Of a DNA stretch of 64,000 bases, positions 1 to 7,558 are shown piece after piece; positions within the stretch are counted from its first letter, which is position 1; every line of letters begins with the position of its first letter. The notes below the pieces were generated by a model. The model was not told the DNA's origin and ran no database searches. It saw only the letters and a list, made by a program, of their open reading frames with translations. Source of the stretch: CAZLFQ01 sp044229535 (lineage in GTDB: Bacteria > Pseudomonadota > Alphaproteobacteria > Rickettsiales > Midichloriaceae); the NCBI GenBank assembly GCA_044229535.1, contig JBGASU010000001.1, positions 372,001 through 436,000 on the forward strand. The letters are read 5' to 3'. The translations under genes were made by a program, and so were the position numbers.

Positions 1-14
1 CCACGGAGGGTGTC

Positions 15-401
15 ATGAATACAGATTTAAACTACTTATTAACTAGGATAGTAAGCTCAACAGCTAAGATTGGTTTCTGCGCAGTTGCGCCGTTAGCATC
101 GCATAAAATCTTTCACCACAATACAAACGATGTTTATGCAGACGCCATAAGAGAGGTTGCTGGAGTAAGCACACCAAAAATCAATGCCTTTATTGGTTGC
201 GCAGTTAATGTAATAGCCCAAGATGCAATAGATATAATAGACTGGGGTATAAGCAACGACATTCCAAATAAAGTGTTGAATTATATTGCTGGAGATCTTA
301 ATAGATTCACAACCAATCAAAGCTCTTTCAACGATACCTACGTTGAAAACAATACTCCAGAGCTAATCCACCACGATGTCTTCGTGCATCATAGCGAATA
401 A
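15..401 (+). CDS. Hypothetical protein, 128 aa
   Basis: I do not recognise this protein. The start is well supported: a GGAGGG ribosome binding site ends four bases before the ATG at 15. The N-terminal half is fairly hydrophobic (a stretch near residues 18-30 and another near 57-75, rich in Ala, Val and Ile), so weak membrane association is possible, but no clear signal peptide is visible. The C-terminal tail is polar and His-rich (several His in the last 15 residues). It sits among other small unrecognised genes (513-1196, 1534-1983, 2115-2708) in what looks like an accessory region. The upstream neighbour lies outside the window. Confidence 0.55.
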   Translation: MNTDLNYLLTRIVSSTAKIGFCAVAPLASHKIFHHNTNDVYADAIREVAGVSTPKINAFIGCAVNVIAQDAIDIIDWGISNDIPNKVLNYIAGDLNRFTTNQSSFNDTYVENNTPELIHHDVFVHHSE

Positions 402-512
402 TTAGCGTTTGGAGATAGAGTGGGAAAGATGAAGACTTTAGCACAAAAACTCTACGGCAAGTATATTGTAACAATTGTTTAATATTATCTTAATATTAAC
501 GCAATATTTGGC

Positions 513-1196
513 ATGTATAGTTATTCTATATTAATCAACAAGAGCTTTATGCGAGACATACCAACAACAAACAATACGCGTATTGCGACATTATATCACA
601 CATGCATGAGCTTAATGTTAGGGGGGAGCATCTTTTATGGCATGTCGCTAGCCAGAGTTTATTGGCATGAAATGGGACATAAAGTAGCAATGATTAACTT
701 ACTTAATGATGCACAAGTTGAAATTAAGATAGATTACAAAACACTTATAGCATCTACAGAATGCATAGCTAATTCAAAAAACTTTTCTAAAGTTGGCTTG
801 TTATTAGGTTATAACTTAACTAGAGCGTGCATATCATCTGCTGGATGGGTAGGGGAAGCATTGTTTTCTATAGCTTGCTCAAAAACCTTAGATCACTTAC
901 CAACCAATAATAAATACGCTCTATATCCCATTTTTTTTGCACGACTCATGCTAATAAATAATAGTATAAATACTCTAATATACTCCGCTGATTTTATATT
1001 TAATAACTTTCCTAAAGAAGCTAATGACTCCATTGATACTTATAAATACGGAGGATTATATGCAATTTCATTTATGTGCCTAATGAACACATCCCTACTT
1101 GCGTTCAACACTAGTAATTTAACGGCTTTGATTTGTAGTAATGAAAAATTGATAAATTTAATTACTGCTGCACAAGATCAATTTATGACAAGGTAA
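513..1196 (+). CDS. Membrane protein with HEMGH motif, possible M50B-like zinc metalloprotease, 227 aa
   Basis: Residues 52-56 read H-E-M-G-H, the HExxH zinc-binding motif, placed at the end of a hydrophobic segment (about 32-50) as in membrane-embedded M50-type proteases. A second block, around residues 110-120, reads S-A-G-W-V-G-E-A-L-F-S and resembles the aGyxGsallG block that follows HExGH in M50B-like peptidases. A downstream N-D-S (about residue 172) could supply the third acidic zinc ligand expected in that family. Length and hydrophobic profile suit a small polytopic membrane protein. The start is uncertain: ATG 513 lacks a good ribosome binding site and an in-frame ATG follows at 549; both retain the motif. 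Protease activity is inferred from motifs only; no substrate gene is adjacent. Confidence 0.55.
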   Translation: MYSYSILINKSFMRDIPTTNNTRIATLYHTCMSLMLGGSIFYGMSLARVYWHEMGHKVAMINLLNDAQVEIKIDYKTLIASTECIANSKNFSKVGLLLGYNLTRACISSAGWVGEALFSIACSKTLDHLPTNNKYALYPIFFARLMLINNSINTLIYSADFIFNNFPKEANDSIDTYKYGGLYAISFMCLMNTSLLAFNTSNLTALICSNEKLINLITAAQDQFMTR

Positions 1197-1533
1197 ACCC
1201 CTAGTGCTAGACACTAGGATCTACCTTAGAATTAGATCATCGGGTCAAGCCCGATGATGACAAGAACTTAAGTTGGAAGAGGATTCAGATATCGGGGCAG
1301 GGCGCAAAGGCCTCAGGTATTAGAATTTTTTGTACCGAATAATTACCCACCTTCAAAACCATCTATAATATAGCGGCATTATACCATACAACTCCTATAA
1401 AATCAAGGTTTTAAGCTGCCGCACGCACAAACAAAATGTTAAGGAAATATTAAAAACCATACTATTATACAATAAGTAAAGATAAATTAACTATTTCTTT
1501 ACTATTTTAATATATAATTGAGAGTTTTTTATT
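1197..1533. other. Gene-free stretch of 337 bp with two palindromes
   Basis: No credible coding sequence is seen. Just after the stop of the preceding gene are two perfect inverted repeats: CCTAGTG/CACTAGG at 1200-1218 and ATCATCGGG/CCCGATGAT at 1236-1258. Both belong to dispersed families also found near 18.4, 19.4 and 25.5 kb. The rest is AT-rich and leads into the WYL-like gene at 1534; I could not define a convincing promoter there. Confidence 0.6.
1200..1258. repeat. Pair of dispersed palindromes (CCTAGTG and ATCATCGGG types)
   Basis: Two adjacent hairpins: CCTAGTG-ctaga-CACTAGG at 1200-1218 and ATCATCGGG-tcaag-CCCGATGAT at 1236-1258. The same two hairpins, in the opposite order, occur at 18357-18414, and variants occur at 19430-19497 and 25523-25546. 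They lie directly downstream of a stop codon and could act as transcript ends, but no T-run follows, so a plain dispersed palindromic repeat is the safer call. Confidence 0.75.
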
Positions 1534-1983
1534 ATGACGAAGGAAACACTAAAAAAAGCAATTTCAAATAAGCTAATAGTACAAATAAAATACAAAGACA
1601 AAGACGGTATTACCACAGACAAAGTTATAGAACCTTTTGCAATTGGATTGAACATAAAAAATAATTTAGATTATTTCAGCTATTATCAAACAGGCGGACA
1701 ATCAACTTCAAATAAAGATACACCAGAAGGATGGCATAATGGAATCATTAACCATATTATTGAAATTATCTTAACTGAAACAAAATTTGATCCATATTTA
1801 AGAAAAGACTTCAATCCTGACAACCCAATTTCTAAAATTAAACTTAGCCCTGAATCTGTTTTTAAAGTCGATTTTGTTGAAGATACAAACAAAGATTCCA
1901 AAGTTTCTACATCAAACTTAGACAGTGAAGATAGAGACGAACTAATCTCGGATTCAATAAAGTCTGATGACACCACAGAGTAA
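1534..1983 (+). CDS. Stand-alone WYL-like domain protein, 149 aa
   Basis: The first 100 residues resemble the WYL-type sensor fold found in short uncharacterised bacterial proteins: an opening helix (ETLKKAISNKLIVQIKYK), an I-E-P-F-A-I-G-L block near residues 32-39, an aromatic Y-Y-Q-T-G-G segment near 50-55 and a W-containing segment before a hydrophobic strand. WYL domains usually bind ligands or nucleic acid and are often fused to an HTH domain; none is present here. The last 40 residues are acidic and Ser/Asp-rich, likely disordered. There is no neighbour on the same strand that points to a pathway. The family assignment rests on pattern memory and is tentative. Confidence 0.5.
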   Translation: MTKETLKKAISNKLIVQIKYKDKDGITTDKVIEPFAIGLNIKNNLDYFSYYQTGGQSTSNKDTPEGWHNGIINHIIEIILTETKFDPYLRKDFNPDNPISKIKLSPESVFKVDFVEDTNKDSKVSTSNLDSEDRDELISDSIKSDDTTE

Positions 1984-2030
1984 ATCTATTTTACATAACA
2001 CACATTATCATATATAGCGATACATAGATA

Positions 2031-2059
2031 TTGACTCCTCTTATTAAACATCGTATAAT
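2031..2059 (+). promoter_or_regulatory. Sigma-70-type promoter for the 2115-2708 gene
   Basis: TTGACT at 2031-2036 and TATAAT at 2054-2059 are separated by exactly 17 bases, close to the housekeeping consensus. Transcription would start near 2066. A TTG start codon could be read at 2031, but it lies inside the -35 box, so translation from there is very unlikely. Confidence 0.7.
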
Positions 2060-2114
2060 TGCAACCCAGTACACAACAAAGTGTATCAAAGACTATTTTT
2101 GGGAGGAAAAGTCT

Positions 2115-2708
2115 ATGTTAAATTATTTATCAAACACAGCTATGAGCGCTGTAACTACGTTAGCTAAAATATCAAGCTATGCTACAAATCAATCTTTACA
2201 CACGCTTGTAAATACCGTGCAAAAGCCCGTAAACTTCATTGGAAGCACTTTAAAAGGCTATTCTGATATCGTTCTTAAATTTGGAATGGGTATTAAAATT
2301 GCTGATTTCTTATACTCACACCAAGTTTTAACTGAATGTTTTGAGGGCACTATTCCACATGCCATATATAATGGGGTTGGTTTTACTGCTCAACAGATTC
2401 AATCATTAGATTTCGTCAATGATTTAATTACTAGTGGCATTATGGTAGCAGCTACAGTTTCATACGGCCTACCACTTGTAAACTGCACGCTTAATGCAAC
2501 GCACTTGGCGATTGACAAGGTATTTCCATCTTATAAAAATGAGATAGGATTTTTGTTTGCTCAAGATTATGAAGCAACTCAAACAAATGAAGCCAGAATT
2601 GCAGACCAACTAGAAAAACTTAATTTTCTAATCGGCGATAGAGTTGATTCGAGCCATGGTTTGATTAATTCAATGCAACATGCTGAGCAAATAGAATACG
2701 CTGGTTAA
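2115..2708 (+). CDS. Hypothetical protein, 197 aa
   Basis: I do not recognise this protein. The open frame reaches back to 2031, but the ATG at 2115 is preferred: GGGAGG at 2101-2106 is a strong ribosome binding site at suitable spacing, and a sigma-70-like promoter lies at 2031-2059. The protein has alternating hydrophobic and amphipathic stretches (about residues 5-40, and 115-150 including an SGIMVAATVSYGLPLV segment), which could insert into or lie on a membrane. The C-terminal 50 residues are polar. It ends convergently with htpG, the two stop codons overlapping by four bases. Probably an accessory host-interaction or envelope protein; this is inference from context only. Confidence 0.6.
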   Translation: MLNYLSNTAMSAVTTLAKISSYATNQSLHTLVNTVQKPVNFIGSTLKGYSDIVLKFGMGIKIADFLYSHQVLTECFEGTIPHAIYNGVGFTAQQIQSLDFVNDLITSGIMVAATVSYGLPLVNCTLNATHLAIDKVFPSYKNEIGFLFAQDYEATQTNEARIADQLEKLNFLIGDRVDSSHGLINSMQHAEQIEYAG

Positions 2709-4570
2709 GCAGCAATTGACTGGCTTATGATTTTATTCAAGCGTTTCATAAAGTTTTGCGGATCTTTAAGGTTTTCGCCTTCAAGAACACAAGCTTGATC
2801 GAAAATAATATAAACCAAATCTTCGGTATTGCTGCTGGTACTATTTGATTCAACATCAGCAGTAATTTTTTTGATGATTGGATGGCTTGTATTAATTTCA
2901 AGAATCTTAGCAGAAGCCACTTTAAGTTGCTTTTGGTCTATCAAATACTTCTCCATACGGATGCTCATCGCGCCATTGGGAATCGCAATACAAGACGGAC
3001 TATCAACAAGCTTTGTTGACACCCTAACCTCTTTTACCTGCTCACCTAAAACTTTCTGAATGTATTTAGTTACAGATTTATTTTCTTTAACTTCCTTTTC
3101 TTCCTTATCAATTTTCTTGATTGCATCCAAATCAATGCTAGCGCTGTTGATTGAGACCAACTCTTTATTTTTATATTGGTTGATAACATGCACCCAGAAA
3201 TCATCCACATGATCTGCAAGCAATAACACTTCGATACCCCGTTTAGCAAAACCTTCTAGTTGCGGATGTTTTTTTAGTGCATCTAAATTATCACCTGTTA
3301 TGTAATAAATCTGCTCTTGAGTATCTAGCATTCTGGTTATGTAATCATCAAGAGAAGTCATGCTATCGGCTTTGGTGGAATTAAATCGACAAACCTCTAA
3401 AAGTTGCTCTTTATCTTCCATAGCACCTTCGCAAAGCCCTTCTTTCATAACCTCACCAAAGTTTTGCCAAAATTGGTTATAAGACTTTTCATCTTCTTTA
3501 GCCTTAGCCTTGAGCTCAGATAGAACTTTTTTCACTATCGCTTTTCTAATTTTATCAATAGTAGTGTTTTGCTGTAAAGTTTCTCTTGAAACATTTAGTG
3601 GTAGATCTTCGGAATCAACAATTCCTCGTAAGAATCTCATATGTGTTGGGATTAGTTTTACGCCTTCATCTGTAATAAACACCCTCTTCACATAAAGTTT
3701 TACTCGGCTTTTTCTATCTGGGTGGAATAGGTCGAAAGGCTTTGTCGATGGAATATATAATAAGTTTGTAAATTCCAAAGTTCCTTCAACTTTATTGTGG
3801 ATTCTCAACCACGGTGAATCTGGTTGGTGGGCAACATGGTGATAGAATTCGTTATATTGCTCTTCGGTGATATCAGACTTTGGCCTTGTCCATAGTGCTG
3901 ATGCGGTATTAATTTTTTCAGTCTTGCCATTTTCATCAGTCAGTTCAATTGGGAATGAAATATGGTCAGAATAGGTAGTAATTATGTGGCGCAGTCTGTA
4001 TTTTTCTAAGTATTCAACTTCGCTGTCTCTTAACTTTAAGATAATAGATGTGCCAACTGGAAAGGTTTGTTCAAGTTTTGTTATAGAGTATTCGCCCTGC
4101 CCGTTTGATTGCCATTGATAAGTGTCATCTGTACCCGCTTTAGTTGTGATTACAGTTATATTATCGCCCACCATAAATGCCGAATAAAAACCAACACCGA
4201 ACTGACCAATCAAGGATAAATCAGCTTTTGGGTTTTCTGAAATTTGATTTATAAATTTTTGGGTGCCAGAGCTTGCTATAGTGCCGAGATTATCAATTAA
4301 ATCCTGCTTATTCATACCAATACCGTTGTCACGCACTGTCACTGTACCAGCATCTTTATGGATGATTACTTCAATTTTCAAATCCGAGGTTGAAATATCA
4401 GGGTTTTCAATGCTTTGATAGCGTAGTTTGTCGCAAGCATCGGACGCGTTTGAAATCAATTCCCTTAGGAATATATCCTTATTTGTATATAAAGAATGGA
4501 TCATTAGTTGCAGGACTTTGCCTACTTCTGCATCAAACTTTTTAACTTCTACTTTCGCTGCTTTTGCCAT
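2705..4570 (-). CDS. htpG: Chaperone HtpG (Hsp90 family), 621 aa
   Basis: Bacterial Hsp90, an ATP-dependent homodimeric cytosolic chaperone. The N-terminal GHKL ATPase domain is complete: the catalytic Glu37 and Asn41 in RELISNASDACDKLR, DNGIGM, the lid GTIASSGT and GQFGVGFYSAF. The middle domain carries the conserved RGIVDSEDLPLNVSRE block with its catalytic-loop Arg. The C-terminal dimerisation domain follows, and the total length is typical for HtpG. The MAKAAK start is reasonable. A likely heat-shock promoter of the alphaproteobacterial RpoH type lies about 40-65 bases upstream, and rpoH itself is in this window. It ends convergently with the hypothetical gene at 2115-2708 with a four-base overlap. 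Confidence 0.97.
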   Translation of the reverse strand: MAKAAKVEVKKFDAEVGKVLQLMIHSLYTNKDIFLRELISNASDACDKLRYQSIENPDISTSDLKIEVIIHKDAGTVTVRDNGIGMNKQDLIDNLGTIASSGTQKFINQISENPKADLSLIGQFGVGFYSAFMVGDNITVITTKAGTDDTYQWQSNGQGEYSITKLEQTFPVGTSIILKLRDSEVEYLEKYRLRHIITTYSDHISFPIELTDENGKTEKINTASALWTRPKSDITEEQYNEFYHHVAHQPDSPWLRIHNKVEGTLEFTNLLYIPSTKPFDLFHPDRKSRVKLYVKRVFITDEGVKLIPTHMRFLRGIVDSEDLPLNVSRETLQQNTTIDKIRKAIVKKVLSELKAKAKEDEKSYNQFWQNFGEVMKEGLCEGAMEDKEQLLEVCRFNSTKADSMTSLDDYITRMLDTQEQIYYITGDNLDALKKHPQLEGFAKRGIEVLLLADHVDDFWVHVINQYKNKELVSINSASIDLDAIKKIDKEEKEVKENKSVTKYIQKVLGEQVKEVRVSTKLVDSPSCIAIPNGAMSIRMEKYLIDQKQLKVASAKILEINTSHPIIKKITADVESNSTSSNTEDLVYIIFDQACVLEGENLKDPQNFMKRLNKIISQSIAA

Positions 4571-4608
4571 TATTGTTCTTTCTCAATATATCTTGTCACA
4601 TAAAAAAC

Positions 4609-4636
4609 ATATAGTACCCTACCTTCTAATTTCAAG
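4609..4636 (-). promoter_or_regulatory. Candidate RpoH (sigma-32) promoter of htpG
   Basis: Read on the minus strand, CTTG (4636-4633) is followed after 17 bases by ACTATAT (4615-4609). The alphaproteobacterial sigma-32 pattern is CTTG, 17-18 bases, CYTATNT; six of the seven -10 positions agree. It lies 39 bases upstream of the htpG start codon, leaving a leader of roughly 30 bases. Confidence 0.5.
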
Positions 4637-4732
4637 TACCTTTTGATGACAATATACCTAATCTACTCATTAGACGGAAGTACATGTCTGAACTTTTTTA
4701 AAATAAATCTTAAGGACTAATAGTTGCGAGCA

Positions 4733-4741
4733 TGTTATAAT
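4733..4741 (+). promoter_or_regulatory. Extended -10 promoter element for the ankyrin gene at 4771
   Basis: TGTTATAAT at 4733-4741 is a perfect extended -10 box, 29 bases before the ATG at 4771. No good -35 box is found at the right distance, which is tolerated when TGn precedes TATAAT. The same nonamer lies upstream of the 61233-61937 gene. Confidence 0.45.
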
Positions 4742-4770
4742 GCCAAAAAATTAGGGATACATTAATACAT

Positions 4771-6273
4771 ATGCAAGAAAAACTAAAATTACCAGATATT
4801 ACAAGCTGCGAAACTACTAGGGAGGCATTTAATTTAATATCCAGTTTATCGGCTGAAGATATAATCAAACAAGATAGTTCTGGCGCAACAATACTTCATC
4901 ACTTGTGTTTTGGCAATAAAATCGCACCAGTCAAGTTTGATCGTAAATTTATAGTAGGAAAAATAATTGAGAAAAACCCTAGTATTTTAAATTTAAAATT
5001 GAATGACCTAGATAATCCTATTCAATTAGCAATTAAGCAAGACGATGTTGAAGCTGTAGCAATTCTAATTCCATATTACAATTCAATTATTATTCATGAA
5101 AAACACACTGAAGCTGATGCCAACGGAGAAGTAGTAAAAGAAGAGATAATAGATATGCTTCCAGCATCTTTCGCTTTGAGGAATTCTCAACTAGAAATGG
5201 TTCAGTGTCTTTATAGAGAAGGTTTTGGGTTTTTGGAAGGCTTAGGAGATTTATCAAAATATAAATTGGATGATCCTAAAAAAGAAAATCTACAAGACCT
5301 ATATAAAGACTTACTCGTGGCTGGCAAAAAAGAGGAATTAAGAGGCTTGCATGAGTACTTAGGTTATTACAAGGGGTATAGTGGCCAAAGCAGCCTAGAA
5401 TTAGTGGATGCGCTTAGAGATAATAACGAACCTAAAGCATGGGAACTTATCTCTCAAGGACATTATATTTATAATGACTTGATTCCTAGCTTATTTTTAT
5501 CTGGTGTGAAGAACGCTATAGATTTTATATTTTTGCGAACTCTTGCTCACCCCAATTATACCACTAGAATTATTGATAAAGATCAAAACAGTGAAACTCT
5601 GCTTCGCTTTGCTATTAGCCATAAGCATTTTGAACTAGCAATTAAACTTATAGAAGCTGGGGCAGATGTAAATACAGCTGATAACAATAAATATACTTTA
5701 CTTCACCAAGCTGTTCGAAGTAACCGTGTTGATATAGTAGAAAAATTATTAAAGTTAAGGGCGGATATTGATAAGGCTGATGAAAATCAATTAGCCGCAA
5801 TTCACTTAGCTGCACGTTTCGGTAATTTACAAATATTAAAAAGGCTTTTAGATCATGGGGAAGATGTAAACAAACCTACTAATCATTTCAAAGACACTCC
5901 GCTTCACTTAGCTTCTAATGAGAATCATTTTAATACAGTATCTATGCTGTTGCAACAGAACAAAATAGATGCCCTTTTAAAAAACAAAGATGGTAAAACT
6001 GCTCTTGATGTTACAATCAACTCTGACGTAAGACAACTTATAAAAAACCATATAAAAGCTAAAGCAGAAAAAGCAAGATTACTTGCTACTACCGCCAGCA
6101 ATACTCAAACAGCAATATCAGCTTCTAGCTCAACGACAGCCATTCCTATACCTACACAAAATAGCGCTATTAGTGTATCAGGTTTACTGGCGTACGTTAG
6201 GGCAAATATAAAACCTAACGAAGGTCATTTTTGCAGCTTAGAACAAATGTTAGGCAAGAGCCCAACCAGATGA
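4771..6273 (+). CDS. Ankyrin-repeat protein, 500 aa, candidate effector
   Basis: Ankyrin repeats are clearest between about residues 285 and 425, with typical helix-turn-helix consensus such as KYTLLHQAVRSNRVDIVEKL, LAAIHLAARFGNLQILKRLL and TPLHLASNENHFNTVSMLL. The N-terminal 280 residues hold more degenerate ankyrin-like units (QLAIKQDDVEAVAIL near 85). The C-terminal 60 residues are Ser/Thr-rich and include a T-A-I-P-I-P motif at residues 456-461. A very similar motif ends two other unrelated proteins in this window. No signal peptide or membrane segment is seen. Ankyrin proteins of intracellular bacteria are often secreted and bind host proteins; that role is inferred here. A structured repeat lies just downstream. 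Confidence 0.9.
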   Translation: MQEKLKLPDITSCETTREAFNLISSLSAEDIIKQDSSGATILHHLCFGNKIAPVKFDRKFIVGKIIEKNPSILNLKLNDLDNPIQLAIKQDDVEAVAILIPYYNSIIIHEKHTEADANGEVVKEEIIDMLPASFALRNSQLEMVQCLYREGFGFLEGLGDLSKYKLDDPKKENLQDLYKDLLVAGKKEELRGLHEYLGYYKGYSGQSSLELVDALRDNNEPKAWELISQGHYIYNDLIPSLFLSGVKNAIDFIFLRTLAHPNYTTRIIDKDQNSETLLRFAISHKHFELAIKLIEAGADVNTADNNKYTLLHQAVRSNRVDIVEKLLKLRADIDKADENQLAAIHLAARFGNLQILKRLLDHGEDVNKPTNHFKDTPLHLASNENHFNTVSMLLQQNKIDALLKNKDGKTALDVTINSDVRQLIKNHIKAKAEKARLLATTASNTQTAISASSSTTAIPIPTQNSAISVSGLLAYVRANIKPNEGHFCSLEQMLGKSPTR

Positions 6274-6321
6274 TAAAAAGAACATGAGTTAGCGCATGAT
6301 TCAACATGACATAATTGGCTG

Positions 6322-6348
6322 AATTGCCACGCTACGCTCGCAACGATG
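6322..6348. repeat. Dispersed repeat fragment (TGCCACGCTACGCTCGCAA type)
   Basis: The stretch around 6324-6343 reads as the reverse complement of the TTGCGAGC-GTAGCG-TGGCAA repeat familiar from Rickettsiales genomes. Translated on the plus strand it gives the L-P-R-Y-A-R-N-D peptide seen in many spurious annotations. It lies in the spacer after the ankyrin gene, directly upstream of the structured repeat at 6394. Confidence 0.55.
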
Positions 6349-6393
6349 TCTTAACGAGCGGAGCAAAGTTATCCAGACTTGACTTAATCCTTT

Positions 6394-6504
6394 CGGATTC
6401 GAAGAATCCGTTGGGTGTGCTAATTTTTGCTAAAAGCTGCCGTAGGCAGCGCAAAAATTCCCCCGAGAGCACACCCAAGCATCTTCTTCTCATTCTTATA
6501 ATAT
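6394..6504. repeat. Structured dispersed repeat, copy 1 (about 110 bp)
   Basis: Copy 1 of a repeat that recurs at 62090-62200. It starts with a hairpin CGGATTC-gaa-GAATCCG (6394-6410), followed by three nested inverted repeats: GGGTGTGC (6413-6420) with GCACACCC (6469-6476), AATTTTTGC (6422-6430) with GCAAAAATT (6451-6459), and GCTGCC (6436-6441) with GGCAGC (6445-6450). The right part CATCTTCTTCTCATT is also shared. Both copies lie beside ankyrin genes. Confidence 0.8.
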
Positions 6505-6523
6505 TATTTGCGAGAGACAGATT

Positions 6524-7477
6524 TTACTTACTTGTACCCACAGCTTTACGCGCCATATCAAGACTATGCTGAACACGGTCACCCCAAAATTCTTCGCGAG
6601 CAGACTTAGGGAACGATGCACGTGCAGCTTGGCATCTTTCGTACTGCTCAACTGCTTTGGTAGCATCAAATTCAATTCCAAATTCAGGGGCTCCATAGTA
6701 GTTGAGAGCGCCTAAAACACATGAAGCCACAGCAAAATTTGCAAGAGACGATTCAGCAAGCATCTCTAGAGATCTTTCTTGAGATATTGGCTTTTCTACA
6801 ATTACATTAGTAAGGCCAGTAAATTCTAGATTCATAGCTGCGAGCATACCTTTAGCTTGAGCATTACCTTGATCACTAGCTTTGGTCAGTAGGTCAACTA
6901 ATTGTTGCGAATAAGATTTACGAAAATAAACTGCAACCTCAGGTATAAAAGCTGCGGTTCTTAAAGATTCTATATATTTGTCCTCGGCTTCTTTTGATTC
7001 TTTAGATTGAGTGAATCCATCTTTTCCTTTAATGAATTTCATTGCACAAAGTAAAACTACAGATTGTGTATCGCCCATCTCAACAGCTTTTTCAAGAAAA
7101 GAAACTGCATTTTCATATTTAGCCCAATCCTTCTTTTGAAAGGTTTCTGGAATGTCAAAATCTGGTACTGCTCCAAACTTTATAATTCCAAATTCAGCTG
7201 CCGCTTTTTTTGAATAATCACAGTAGAGCGCAAGAAAGTAAAGTTCCTTAGCGGTTGCTGTACCAGTTTGACTTTTTTGGTAGAGTTGCTCAGCAACCTC
7301 ATCAAACCCAACATCTAGTTCCAATTTTTTGTAATAATAGTATAGGTGGTTAGAAAATTCGAAATTAAAGCTTGGCAAACCGAAGTCTAGGTTGGCTTCA
7401 TGCACGAAATTAACAAGTGCCTCAACGCTACCAATGGGAGGTTTTACTGCTGTAGTAGTTGCGCTAGTGTTCATCAT
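6524..7477 (-). CDS. Sel1-like repeat protein, 317 aa
   Basis: Contains several Sel1-like (TPR-related) units: YENAVSFLEKAVEMGDTQSV near residue 115, LVDLLTKASDQGNAQAKGML near 195, and SLEMLAESSLANFAVASCVL followed by ALNYYGAPEFGIEFDATKAV near 230-265. Sel1 repeats mediate protein-protein contacts and are common in effectors and scaffold proteins of host-associated bacteria. There is no signal peptide. The N-terminus is Thr/Ala-rich (MMNTSATTTAV), and a start at the second Met is equally possible. It stands alone between the structured repeat and the ABC-F gene; partner and pathway are unknown. Confidence 0.75.
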   Translation of the reverse strand: MMNTSATTTAVKPPIGSVEALVNFVHEANLDFGLPSFNFEFSNHLYYYYKKLELDVGFDEVAEQLYQKSQTGTATAKELYFLALYCDYSKKAAAEFGIIKFGAVPDFDIPETFQKKDWAKYENAVSFLEKAVEMGDTQSVVLLCAMKFIKGKDGFTQSKESKEAEDKYIESLRTAAFIPEVAVYFRKSYSQQLVDLLTKASDQGNAQAKGMLAAMNLEFTGLTNVIVEKPISQERSLEMLAESSLANFAVASCVLGALNYYGAPEFGIEFDATKAVEQYERCQAARASFPKSAREEFWGDRVQHSLDMARKAVGTSK

Positions 7478-7558
7478 AAAAAAACTTTTTTAAAATATAT
7501 CAATAGAAAACACCTTAACCAAAAAACATAAATTTTACTAGGGTTAATATTAGCTAGA

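Noticed and set aside
429..482. An 18-codon open frame between the first two genes
   Set aside because: Too short to support; no proper ribosome binding site and no similarity to a known leader peptide.
6315..6572. An 85-codon plus-strand open frame starting MAELPRYARND
   Set aside because: It is made of the dispersed repeat and the structured repeat; the L-P-R-Y-A-R-N-D peptide is a known by-product of such repeats. It overlaps the end of the Sel1-like gene.
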